A stretch of DNA of 64,000 nt, taken from the NCBI GenBank assembly GCA_947568835.1, contig OX387605.1, positions 186,001-250,000 on the forward strand, given 5' to 3'. Shown here one piece after another: positions 37,801-46,600 of the stretch (its first letter is position 1; each line of letters opens with the position of its first letter). The notes under the pieces were generated by a model. The model was not told where the DNA came from. It worked only from the letters and a program-made list of their open reading frames with translations, and did not search any database. The stretch is from Protonemura montana (taxonomy: Eukaryota; Arthropoda; Insecta; Plecoptera; Nemouridae). The translations under genes and the position numbers were made by a program.

Positions 37801-40489
37801 TTGCAGCATCAACGCTGTGCAAAATTTGAAATTGTGAATTTGTTGATATTGTGACGGTCGTGGATGGTACTCACCGTTCTTGGCTCGTGTTGCTCGATCT
37901 TGCTTGGTCTAAGAGTAAGGTACCCGTTCACTTAGCGATACAGGCATCTGCAAGTGCCTAAACAACCTCTTTGCATTTATTGCGGGACAATTTGCTAGAC
38001 TACAAACACGTACATTCAAGTCTAGTGATGATCAAAACAATAACGCTGAAACAAAGCCTTGGAAAAATAAGTTGCCTATCTGCAGGAACCGGTGCCAAGG
38101 GTGGGATGATGTCTTCGTTCCTGATGGGTGTCAGAGCTGCTGACGGGTGGCGGACTGTGACCAAGGTGCATGGAGGACTTGATGATGCCGCGCTTACGGC
38201 GCTGCAGTCAACGCTGTCCATGGAACGTATCGCCCGCGACCCAGCTCGCTGTCCATCCTGGCTGGTATCATCACGCTCGATGGTGCCAGACCTGGTCGCC
38301 AAAGACCCACACGACATGCCCGTCTGGGAGGTGACTGAACCTGCTTTTTTAGATTAAATCTTATTTAAATTGCAAACGCTTACATGGCGCGCATATTTTG
38401 TTATTATTAACACAATAACCATCAAATTTCAAGTAGCTCAGTTGGTTAGAGCAACACCCGCGACAGGTGGAGATCGGGGTCCAAGTAGCTCAATTGGTTA
38501 GAGCAACACCCGTGACAGGTGGAGATCGGGGTCCAAGTAGCTCAATTGGTTAGAGCAACACCCGCGACAGGTGGAGATCGGGGTCCAAGTAGCTCAGTTG
38601 GTTAGAGCAACACCCGCGACAGGTGGAGATCGGGGTCCAAGTAGCTCAATTGGTTAGAGCAACACCCGCGACAGGTGGAGATTGGGGTCCAAGTAGCTCA
38701 ATTGGTTAGAGCAATACCTGCGACAGGTGGAGATCGGGGTCCAAGAAGCTCAATTGGTTAGAGCAACAACTGCGACAGGTGGAGATCAGGGTTCAAGTAG
38801 CTCAATTGGTTAGAGCAATACCTGCGACAGGTGGAGATCGGGGTCCAAGTAGCTCAATTGGTTAGAGCAACACCTGCAACAGGTCTCTACTGGAAGTGAG
38901 AGTTAGCAACGTCTTGTCTTGCTTTAGATAACAGGTGCTGAGTTCACGCAGCACGAGGTACACACGGCCGACGGGATCTCAATCCGCTTCCCGCGAGTGA
39001 CTCGAGTCCGTCATGACAAGGACTACGCCACCGCGACTTCACTGGCCGAGCTGAGGAACATCTTCACTGCTTCAAGAAACACTGCAAACTTTGTGCTGAC
39101 TTCCTCGGAGGTGAGGCGACCCGTTTCCATGACTACCATGACACATATGATGTTCACACTTTGCTTCATTGAGGTTTACAGATAACATCTGCAGGAAATT
39201 AATTATTTTACTGTTGTACCGATATTGTAAGCGGTTAAAGAGGATGTCATCGTAGATTAATTAACAACAGGAACTTAAAGCTCTAATTAGATTTAGTGAT
39301 AACTTTACAGGCCACATTATCTTAGAAAACATGTATTTTACCAGGTGATTTTACCAGGTGCTGGCTCCTCCCACCAGGTGTTGGCTCCTCCCACCAGGTG
39401 CTGGCTCCTCCCACCATGTGTTGGCTCCTCCCACCAGGTGCTGGCTCCTCCCACAAGGTGCTGGCTCCTCCCACCAGGTGCTAGCTACTCCCACTAGGTG
39501 CTGTCTTCTCCCACCAGGTGCTAGCTACTCCCACCAGGTGCTGGCTCCTCCCACCAGGTGCTAGCTACTCCCACCAGGTGCTGGCTCCTCCCACCAGGTG
39601 TTGGCTCCTCCCACCAGGTGCTAGCTACTTCCAGCAGGTGCTGGCTCCTCCCACCAGGTGCTGGCTCCTCCCACCAGGTGTCAGGAGAACATTGTGGTTG
39701 ATTGTTGTTGCAAACAAAAGGTTTATGTCTCTATTATTTGTATTGCAGCCAAATTCTGAGAACAAGATCACTCCCAGGAAGAATAACAAGATCACTCCCA
39801 GGAAGAATGTTGCTGGTGAAGACAGCTCTGATACAGACGTCCAAGAAGAAGTAACTCCTAAAAAGAAGCTAAAACTAGAACTGACGCCTAAAAAGAATGG
39901 GACGCCTAAAAAGAATGGGACGCCTAAATCGGCTACAAAAAAAGAATCCTCAAACTCTAAACTAAATGTGAAAGTTGTTCGAAAAGCAACAGAGAAGGAA
40001 GAACTTATCACAAAAAACATACGATTAAAAGAAACTGTCGAATTAAAGGTAAAAGCTGATTCTGACTCTGATTCTGATTCAAAGAAAGAAGCAGTCTTGA
40101 TAAAGACAGAGAAGTTTGACACCACTCCTCAAAAGAAGGGAAAGCTGGAAGCAAAGCCTAGCAAGCTGTCAGTTCGATCTGTGCGCGAAATGCCCACGCG
40201 ACCGTTGCCCACGCGACCGTTGCCTTCCTTTCTACGCGGCGTTGCAGTGGTTCTCCCGCCAGGCGGGCAGCACCTCCACCGCCACCTGGTGGCGTCGGGA
40301 GGCGTGGCACTGCCCACCTCCGATGCCCACCGCAGCTCACACGTGGTACACGCAGGTGGGCAGTCCGTGGCGGGCACCAGCTGGCCAACTGATGCCCGCC
40401 ACGTCTGCCTTGATTGGCTCAGCGACTGCATAAAGCTTCAAGCGCGGCAGCCAGAACGCAAGTACGCGGCATTCGTACAACACAACTGA
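26188..40489 (+). CDS. LIG3: DNA ligase 3 (ATP-dependent), ten exons, complete
   Basis: LIG3 seals nicks in single-strand-break/base-excision repair and alternative end joining, usually with XRCC1. Exons: 26,188-26,751; 26,833-27,126; 27,581-27,712; 29,754-29,948; 30,084-30,342; 32,506-32,606; 34,525-34,717; 38,086-38,330; 38,928-39,110; 39,749-40,489. All phases fit, giving 968 aa, close to vertebrate LIG3. Residues about 1-95 form a PARP-type zinc finger (C20, C23, H52, C55). About 189-330 is the helical DNA-binding domain. The adenylation domain has the catalytic lysine K388 in KYDGER, with EGLVLKD (535-541) and WLKVKRDY (553-560) as motifs IV and V. Exons 8-9 give the OB fold, ending in the TADGISIRFPR block. 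Exon 10 has a Lys-rich TPKK linker and a C-terminal BRCT domain with the conserved Trp in CLDWLSDC. The TAA at 26,170 excludes a longer first exon, so no mitochondrial leader is visible; one could come from an unseen upstream exon. Confidence 0.95.
27165..27290 (-). mobile_element. tRNA-derived SINE (partial) in LIG3 intron 2
   Basis: On the minus strand it has AAGTAGCTCAATGGGTTAGAG (pol III A-box-like), then AGGTTCGAGTCCCC (B-box-like), then the family body GATGCATCAA..., shared with copies at 30.5 and 42.2 kb. The T-loop and D-loop sequences show tRNA ancestry. Confidence 0.72.
27451..27545 (-). mobile_element. 3' body fragment of the same SINE family
   Basis: It matches the non-tRNA part of the family: GAAATCTTATTTAAATTGC, AAACGCTTGCAATGCGC, then GAACACTATAACCGTCTC and AAAAATTGATGCCC. 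The tRNA head is missing. Confidence 0.7.
27682..28012 (+). repeat. 41-bp array duplicating LIG3 exon 3 end plus splice donor (8 copies)
   Basis: Each 41-bp unit holds the last 30 bp of exon 3 (encoding the end ...HSSAYQAFQ) followed by CAG|GTAAGTTAC. Donor GT positions are 27,713, 27,754, 27,795, 27,836, 27,877, 27,918, 27,959 and 28,000. The first gives the model's reading frame. The later ones would add 41 nt per unit, shifting the frame except at multiples of three units. Confidence 0.95.
28009..29287. repeat. 36-bp minisatellite in LIG3 intron 3 (about 35 copies)
   Basis: The unit is CAACTGACAGCACCAGCACT plus AATATACCATAACTTG. Because 36 is a multiple of 3, all its frames stay open: a hydrophobic 12-residue repeat (LVLSVASYGILV) on the minus strand and LQLTAPALIYHN on the plus strand. 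It follows the 41-bp donor array without a gap, sharing the GTAAGTTACCAGCAC junction. Confidence 0.97.
29288..29345. repeat. Poly-G tract and GC-rich possible transposon terminus
   Basis: TAGGCGTGCGCAG is followed by a G run of about 17 and a GC-rich segment ending GGCCCCCTCAAATTA. It resembles the ends of invertebrate DNA transposons, but I found no partner end. Confidence 0.4.
29546..29733. mobile_element. Partial/diverged copy of the foldback element seen at 33.9-34.4 kb
   Basis: It shares AACTATTTGAACTGGGTTTT, AATGCTAAGT, AAATTTCCCGACGTTTCGTAA and, at the other end, ATCAAGTAGACATGAGTCT with the 33.9-34.4 kb element. On the minus strand it carries CTGAAGA, a GTAAC/GTTAC hairpin and GAAAC (about 29,599-29,632). 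Confidence 0.6.
30430..30663. mobile_element. Head-to-head pair of tRNA-derived SINE copies (palindrome) in LIG3 intron 5
   Basis: The left half is a minus-strand SINE (body GAAATCTTATTTAAATTGC, then the tRNA-like head reversed). The right half is a plus-strand head (AAGTAGCTCAATTGGTTAGAG, then GGGGTTCGTGTCCCC) and part of the body (GAGACGGTTATAGTGTT). The heads meet at about 30,573 and form a near-perfect inverted repeat. Confidence 0.75.
30935..31714. repeat. 26-bp minisatellite (about 30 copies)
   Basis: Unit TGCAGTGTGAAGGTCTACAA plus TATCAA, nearly invariant, in LIG3 intron 5. Confidence 0.97.
31829..31879. repeat. (ATT)n microsatellite
   Basis: About 17 ATT triplets just before the telomere-like tract. 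Confidence 0.95.
31909..32436. repeat. Interstitial telomere-like array of TTAGG and TCAGG pentamers
   Basis: About 105 pentamers, almost all GGTCA or GGTTA (the TCAGG and TTAGG permutations), with a few GGTCT, GGTTT and GGTTG-type variants. TTAGG is the ancestral arthropod telomere repeat and TCAGG replaces it in some beetles. Here both are interspersed in LIG3 intron 5, about 70 bp from the acceptor of exon 6. Confidence 0.9.
32607..33510. repeat. 19-bp minisatellite (about 46 copies) in LIG3 intron 6
   Basis: Unit TAACTGCCTCTGTTAACTC with C/T, A/T and G/T variants. It starts within about 9 bp of the exon 6 donor (GTGAGTTAC). Confidence 0.96.
33919..34390. mobile_element. Foldback/MITE-like element with about 160-bp inverted arms
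   Basis: The left arm begins ACAAAAACTATTTCAACTGG and the right arm ends with its reverse complement CCAGTTGAAATAGTTTTTGT. The arms also share the TTAGCATTGAAAACCC and GGTACAAGTTAC segments and AACAATTTTGTGTGGTTC near the centre. TA flanks on both sides would fit a TA target duplication. No transposase is encoded. Confidence 0.75.
34830..37617. repeat. 67-bp minisatellite in LIG3 intron 7 (about 26 copies), split by a transposon
   Basis: The unit contains CGCTGTCAAGGTCTGCTATA, then CCTGACAGGCTCCCAGTGAG, then ACCCAGACCAAGACTAGCCC. The array is interrupted at 36,198-37,199 by an inserted hAT-like element and resumes in register after it. Edge units are diverged. Confidence 0.96.
36198..37199. 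mobile_element. Non-autonomous hAT-like DNA transposon, 1,002 bp, with 8-bp target duplication
   Basis: The ends are CAGTGATGTATT and AATACATCACTG, an inverted pair. The element is flanked by an exact 8-bp direct duplication, GCTATACC (36,190-36,197 and 37,200-37,207). The undisrupted 67-bp unit has this 8-mer once, so the empty site can be read from neighbouring repeats. Both subterminal regions carry CGTACCCCCACT. There is an internal C run of about 28 near 37,111-37,138. I recognise no intact transposase; an 86-codon minus-strand open frame at 36,319-36,579 may be a remnant. Confidence 0.9.
38347..38429 (-). mobile_element. SINE body fragment at the start of the tRNA-like array
   Basis: AAATCTTATTTAAATTGC, AAACGCTTACATGGCGC and AACACAATAACC are diverged family body sequence, leading straight into the tRNA-head tandem array. 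Confidence 0.65.
38430..38895 (+). repeat. 52-bp tandem array of a tRNA-like SINE head (9 copies)
   Basis: Each unit is CAAGTAGCTCAATTGGTTAG, AGCAACACCCGCGACAGGTG, GAGATCGGGGTC. This is the D-arm/A-box and anticodon-arm half of the tRNA-derived SINE head, cut just before the full B box. It lies in LIG3 intron 8, ending about 30 bp before the exon 9 acceptor. It is not a tRNA gene cluster, because no unit has a complete T arm and acceptor stem. Confidence 0.85.
39343..39690. repeat. 20-bp minisatellite (about 17 copies) in LIG3 intron 9
   Basis: Unit CCACCAGGTGCTGGCTCCTC with variants GTTGG, GCTAGCTAC and GCTGTCTTC. Each unit contains an E-box-like CAGGTG, which also looks like CAG|GTG donor sequence. 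Confidence 0.94.
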
Positions 40490-40652
40490 TTTATCAACCT
40501 CAAGCTTGGTGCAAGACTTGGGTAGTGAAACTGAATGGATTGAAGATGAAGGTAAAGATGAAAAGTGAAGTGATAATTTAATCTTTCAAGTGTGAAGCTC
40601 CTTCTACATGGTACACTGTTTGTTGAATGACCACTGCTTCTGGAAGACAAAT

Positions 40653-40658
40653 AATAAA
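40653..40658 (+). terminator. Candidate LIG3 polyadenylation signal
   Basis: AATAAA lies about 165 bp after the LIG3 stop codon. Confidence 0.6.
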
Positions 40659-40779
40659 CATCATAGAAGTTTGCAGCAGATTTAAATTTCAATGACAATT
40701 TTTCATGTCTTGTCTCAAATCTGACATATGTCACTTTTACTCCATCTTCTTTGTCAGGGTTATTAAATAACCTAACCGA

Positions 40780-41470
40780 ACAGTTTGGCGTGTTGGACAC
40801 ACTGGTCATCGTTAGATCACCGAAGTTAAGCAACACTGCACTGGGTCAGGTACTGGATGGGTGACCATCATTCACATGACCAGTTCTGTTCGGGAGAGAG
40901 GTTGGAGGGATGAAAGTTAAGCAACACTGCACTGGGTCAGGTACTGGATGGGTGACCATCATTTACATGACCAGTTCTGTTCAGGAGAGAGGTTGGAGGG
41001 ATGAATGTTAAGCAACACTGCGCTGGGTCAGGTATTGGATGGGTGACCATCACACACATGACTAGTTCTGTTCGGGAGAGAGGTTGGAGGGATGAATGTT
41101 AAGCAACACTGCGCTGGGTCAGGTACTGGATGGGTGACCATCATTCACATGACCAGTTCTGTTCGGGAGAGAGGTTGGAGGGATGAATGTTAAGCAACAC
41201 TGCACTGGGTCAGGTACTGGATGGGTGACCATCATTCACATGACCAGTTCTGTTCAGGAGAGAGGTTGGAGGGATGAATGTTAAGCAACACTGCGCTGGG
41301 TCAGGTATGGTATGGGTGACCATCATTCACATGACCAGTTCTGTTCGGGAGATAGGTTGGAGGGATGAAAGTTAAGCAACACTGCGCTGGGTCTGGTATT
41401 GGATGGGTGACCATCATACACATGACCAGTTCTGTTCGGGTGAGAGGTTGGAGGGATGAAAGTTAGTACA
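40780..41470 (+). repeat. 91-bp tandem array derived from 5S rRNA (7 copies)
   Basis: The first unit keeps a longer 5S-like stretch (ACACACTGGTCATCGTTAGATC, split by substitutions, then ACCGAAGTTAAGCAACACTG). All units have GTTAAGCAACACTGC, GGGTCAGG and TACTGGATGGGTGACCATC, matching the 5S internal control region (A box, intermediate element, C box). The period is 91 bp. They are shorter than 5S and lack its 3' arm, so they are derivatives, not rRNA genes. Confidence 0.82.
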
Positions 41471-41680
41471 GCAACTTCACTCGCCTTGCTTATCAACCTC
41501 TCGACAGCATGGATTTGTGGAGGAATTCTGTTGTTCGAGTTGTGAAGGGACGTTAAGCCAGTGGTCCTCTTGGTGCTCTTCGACAGGATTAGGCTACGTG
41601 CCGGCACCGGGTTTCCCCTGCCATTAGACCAGTGCTGCATGGCCTGTTCATGTCTAAACAGTGGGTCGTTAAACTCCACA
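41463..41680 (+). mobile_element. Probable body of a 5S-derived SINE following the array
   Basis: Sequence just after the 5S-like units (GGGACGTTAAGCCAGTGGTCC, split by the word limit as GGGACGTTAAGCC and AGTGGTCC; GGCTACGTGCCGGCACCGGG) resembles conserved bodies of arthropod SINEs as I remember them. With the 5S-like head this suggests a SINE3-type element whose head was tandemly amplified. The 3' end is not defined. Confidence 0.45.
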
Positions 41681-42116
41681 AATCAATGAAGCAGTTGATA
41701 ATAATATGTGCCTCAGACAGCGTTAAAATAAACCTACCTTGGAAGTTCTGTTAAAATATCTTGAAATTGATGATATAAGCTCTATTTAAATGAATGGCTG
41801 TGTAAACCAGTCAAATCAAAGTGGGTCTGGTGCTTGATGTAGATTGCTCCCTCTTACTCTGAAAATTAACTAACCAGAAAATTACAAACAATATATAAGT
41901 GCATTTGGTTATGAAATGCAGGGTGTGCAAAAAATATTTTTAAAAATATGAACTTCCACAAAGAATCGGACAGAGAAACTGTCATTCACATAAAAAATTA
42001 TTGTTTTGTTTTGATACAGTTTTTTTTTTCTTTTTTAATAGAAATGAATGCCTTAAAAACCAATAGCCAAATAATCAAAAACCAATAATGTTTTGTAAAT
42101 TTTGTCAGTACTAAGA
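41681..42116. other. AT-rich spacer, nothing recognised
   Basis: Intergenic sequence between LIG3 and ZFPL1 without open frames of note. Confidence 0.5.
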
Positions 42117-42372
42117 TGAAATCTTATTTAAATTTCAAACGCTTGCAATGCGCGGGGTATTTTATTATTATGAACACTATAACCGTCTCAAAAATTGATG
42201 CCCAAACGGGAATTGGAACCCCGATCTCCACCTGTCGCGGGTGTTGCTCTAACCCATTGAGTGTGTAGGTGGAGATCATCAATTTTGGCATCAATTTTTG
42301 AGACGGTTATAGTGTTCTTGTTAGAAAATGCACGCGCATTGCAAGCGTTTGCAATTTAAATAAGATTTCAAC
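42117..42372. mobile_element. Head-to-head pair of tRNA-derived SINEs with long inverted arms
   Basis: The left copy is minus strand and nearly complete: body TGAAATCTTATTTAAAT, CAAACGCTTGCAATGCGCG, ACTATAACCGTCTC, then the reversed head with GGAACCCCGATCTCCACCTG. The right copy has a truncated head and a body reading GAGACGGTTATAGTG, GCGCATTGCAAGCGTTTGC, ATTTAAATAAGATTTCA. The outer ends are exact inverted repeats of 17 bp. Confidence 0.78.
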
Positions 42373-43612
42373 TAACCTTGGAAGTTGACATGTATTTAAC
42401 GTCAGCAGGTAGCAAAGTATTTTCAGGAACAATTTAACTTCACAACACGTTCCTATTTTTTTACTTGGTAACGGGAGAGGCAGACCGTGATACGGACTGA
42501 TTTGGTTCCAGTGGATCCCGCCTCATCGGCTTGTCACTTTTTACCCTCGATTCCAAAGAAAGGCCCAAATTTAAAATGCTAATCCACTTTAGTCCCCTCT
42601 TAAGTTCCAATGAAAAGATCCAACTTCTAAGTGCCCATTAAAATCACCGTCTTAGTCTTTCAGACACCATTTAGCCAATTATTATTACACTTTTAACTAG
42701 CCTATTTTTTTCTAACATAAATTGTTTATTTCATACAATCAACCCCTTTCTAAATTCTGATGCAATGGTCACCCTAGCTACCCTAGCTCTGCACCAAACA
42801 GGAAACCAGTCGATAGAACTAGGACAATGCCAATCTCCTTGCTTCCAGATATAGAGGGCCTGGTTGTCATAAGCTAGAAACTTGTGTGATTCTTCCTCAC
42901 AATGCGAGTTATTATAGAAAAATATGGAATTGCCCGAGCGCCTACTGAATCCTTGTTCAATTTCATGTATGAATAAAATATTTCTGAATATAATCGTGGA
43001 CACTACACAAGTTTATTATTCTAGGAACCTACTTCTCTTTATTTTTTGAAAATATCTTTGGCAATCCCTGTAATACATCTAATTCAAATGCATTTTAGAA
43101 AAATGCTCCAAACATTTTTTGCTTTTTGATCATTATGTTGGAGCATTATTTACATTTTGTTGTTACTTATTTTATTATATTCATGTTTAAATAAACATGA
43201 AAATATAATCATTGCCGATTTGAAATTTACAAATACTTCTTCTTTTCCATTGAATTCTCTTGAATATAACAAGGCCTTCTATTTGTCAAGAATTCAAATG
43301 TTGGTGCGTTAAGGTTGGCATGACTCACATGACAAAAACAAGGACGTGTCACCAGAGATAAAGGATAGGGGTGTCACTACTTATTTATGATCTTGCTATT
43401 AGAGATATACTAACAAAAATGTATCGGGGATTTTAAGTTAGGTGGTCTTTAAGTGATTTATCTAGTTTGTTATATTACGCTAATATTTTACACAAGTTCA
43501 AGTACTTTCACGTTTGAGTGGGCGTGTAGCCTTTGGTGCAACTTTGGTGGAGTACTATTAACGAGGAGCTGTCAAAATCTGATCAGGCGAGAAGGCGTTG
43601 TTCGGCATCGCA
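42373..43612. other. AT-rich intergenic sequence and ZFPL1 5' flank
   Basis: No coding sequence recognised. The final 100 bp before 43,613 should hold the ZFPL1 leader and promoter; I see no clear core-promoter motif. Confidence 0.45.
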
Positions 43613-46600
43613 ATGGGATTGTGTAAATGTCCAAAACGTCGCGTGACGAATCAGTTTTGCTTCGAGCACCGCGTTAACGTGTGCGAGCACTGCATGGTAA
43701 CGAACCACCCAAAGGTAATGAACCGGCCAATGTCACCCTCTTTTACAACCTGTCATACTCGCCTGCATTCGAATTAAAGGTTATGTACTTGTGGGTTGCA
43801 GTGCATCGTACAGTCCTACCTCCAATGGCTACAAGACAGCGACTACTCTCCGGTGTGTGAGCTCTGCTCAAAAGACCTTGCCAGTGAAGAGTGCGTTCGA
43901 CTTATCTGCTACCGTGAGTGCGGCTACCAACATATTTTCGAAGTGGGCTCTGTATGGATATGGATAATGTTGGTCCTGTTTTGTCTGCAGTACCTACCAC
44001 TAGTAGAACATCTGCCTTCATATTCAAGAAACAAACTCAGACCCCAAGCATGAGAACCACTTTGTTTACATCACAGACCTTGTGTAAATTGGTAACACCT
44101 ACTTTACAACTACGCTTCCAGCTGGCTTAGTTGGCTTACCTTCAATAACAATATGTGTATATATTTGTTAGTACCTACAAAATAAGTTGCTCTTAGAATT
44201 CAAATACTTCTACTAGCACCTCTGCAAGATCATTATTATATCCTATGTTATTAGTCAGTTATGTATTTCTGTTGTCGAGGTAAGGTCCTTCCCACAAAAA
44301 CAATAAATAATACCATTGCCGTATGTGGACATTGCAGCAGATTGTTTTGCTTATGTTCAGATGTGTACCACTGGTCGTGCCTGGACCGTATGGCTCGAGC
44401 GTTACCCGCTACAACAGCACCAGCTGGCTACGCTTGCCCAGCGTGTCGCACGTGCATCTTCCCGCCCGCCAACCTCGTATCCGCCGTCGCCGACGTTCTT
44501 GCACAACGCCTTGCTGGCGTCAACTGGGCCCGTGCGGGGCTTGGCCTCCCTCTCGTGAGTCCCTCTCCAATAGCTGCACTTGGCAGACTTGCCAGATTTC
44601 TCAGAGTCACAGCTAATTATAAATATAATTCATTAATTGAACAGTGAAGATACAGGGTTCAGAACTGTCAAGAAACCAGTTTAGCAAAAGTGCAATTTGC
44701 AGCAATTCGTACACAAAACAAACAATGTATGTCCTAGATCACAAAGGATATTAAAAATCATGAAAGCATAAAAAAAAAAAAATTCTTTTAGTTTTGTTTG
44801 AGCCAAGCTACCAACGTGCTGAGGCCTTATTTTGCTTTGTCTTTCCTGCAGTTGAGTGAGGAGCGTGAGCCTGCAGCGCAACCAATCAGAGAGCTGCCAT
44901 CACAAGCCCCGCCCCTTGCCGCCACTCCGCTAATGCATTCGGTGGTCCACGTTGACGACGGCACCTTCAGTCGCAGTGAAGCTGCCGGTACGTTTGCTCC
45001 ACGTTCACCCGAAGCTTCCTGCTAGGCTGGGCTAGCTTTATTATCAGCTTGAAATTCAATGACAGCCAACACATTGTGTCAAAGAGACAAGGCTAAGCGG
45101 TGGCCGGTCCTTGGTGCTGTTGGACAGGAGCAGCCAACACAGTGTGTCAAAGTGACAAGGCTAAGCGGTGGCCGTTCCTTGGTGCTGTTGGACAGGAGCA
45201 GCCAACACAGTGTGTCAAAGTGACAAGGCTAAGCGGTGGCCGGTCCTTGGTGCTGTTGGACAGGAGCAGTCAACACAGTGTGTCAAAGTGACAAGGCTAA
45301 GCGGTGGCCGGTCCTTGGTGCTGTTGGACAGGAGCAGCCAACACAGTGTGTCAAAGTGACAAGGCTAAGCGGTGGCTGGTCCTTGGTGCTGTTGGACAGG
45401 AGCAGCCAACACATTGTGTCAAAGAGACAAGGCTAAGCGGTGGCCGGTCCTTGGTGCTGTTGAACAGGAGCAGCCAACACAGTGTGTCAAAGTGACAAGG
45501 CTAAGCGGTGGCCGGTCCTTGGTGCTGTTGGACAGGAGCAGCCAACACAGTGTGTCAAAGTGACAAGACTAAGCGGTGGCCGGTCCTTAGTGCTGTTGGA
45601 CAGGAGCAGCCAACACAGTGTGTTAAAGGGACAAGGCTAAGCGGTGGCCGGTCCTTGGTGCTGTTGGACAGGAGCAGCCAACACAGTGTGTCAAAGTGAC
45701 AAGACTAAGCGGTGGCCGGTCCTTGGTGCTGTTGGACAGGAGCAGCCAACACAGTGTGTCAAACTGACAAGGCTAAGCGGTGGCCGGTCCTTGGTGCAGT
45801 TGGACAGGAGCAGTCAACACAGTGTGTCAAAGTGACAAGGCTAAGCGGTGGCCGGTCCTTGGTGCTGTTGGACAGGAGCAGCCAACACAGTGTGTCAAAG
45901 TGACAAGGCTAAGCGGTGGCCGTTCCTTGGTGCTGTTGAACAGGAGCAGCCAACACAGTGTGTCAAAGTGACAAGGCTAAGCGGTGGCCGGTCCTTGGTG
46001 CTGTTGGACAGGAGCAGCCAACACAGTGTGTCAAACTGACAAGGCTAAGCGGTGGCCGGTCCTTGGTGCAGTTGGACAGGAGCAGTCAACACAGTGTGTC
46101 AAAGTGACAAGGCTAAGCGGTGGCCGGTCCTTGGTGCTGTTGGACAGGAGCAGCCAACACAGTGTGTCAAAGTGACAAGGCTAAGCGGTGGCCGTTCCTT
46201 GGTGCTGTTGGACAGGAGCAGTCAACACAGTGTGTCAAAGTGACAAGGCTAAGCGGTGGCCGGTCCTTGGTGCTGTTGGACAGGAGCAGCCAACACAGTG
46301 TGTCAAAGTGACAAGGCTAAGCGGTGGCCGGTCCTTGGTGCTGTTGGACAGGAGCAGCCAACACAGTTTTTCAAAGTGACAAGGCTAAGCGGTGGCCGGT
46401 TCTTGGTGCTGTTGGACAGGAACAGCCAACACAGTGTGTCAAAGTGACAAGGCTAAGCGGTGGCCGGTCCTTGGTGCTGTTGGACAGGAGCAGCCAACAC
46501 AGTGTGTCAAAGTGACAAGGCTAAGCGGTGGCCAGTCCTTGGTGCTGTTGTACAGGAGCAGCCAACACAGTGTGTCAAAGAGACAAGGCTAAGTGGTGGC

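Noticed and set aside
38430-38895. A cluster of tRNA genes
   Set aside because: Units contain only the D-arm/anticodon-arm half with no complete T arm or acceptor stem, and they share flanking body sequence with a SINE.
39625-40125. Minus-strand 166-codon frame
   Set aside because: Antisense shadow of the Lys-rich LIG3 exon 10 (complement reads Phe/Ser-rich).
40780-41470. A 5S rRNA gene cluster
   Set aside because: Units are 91 bp, lack the 3' arm of 5S and have many changes; they are derivatives, probably of a 5S-headed SINE.
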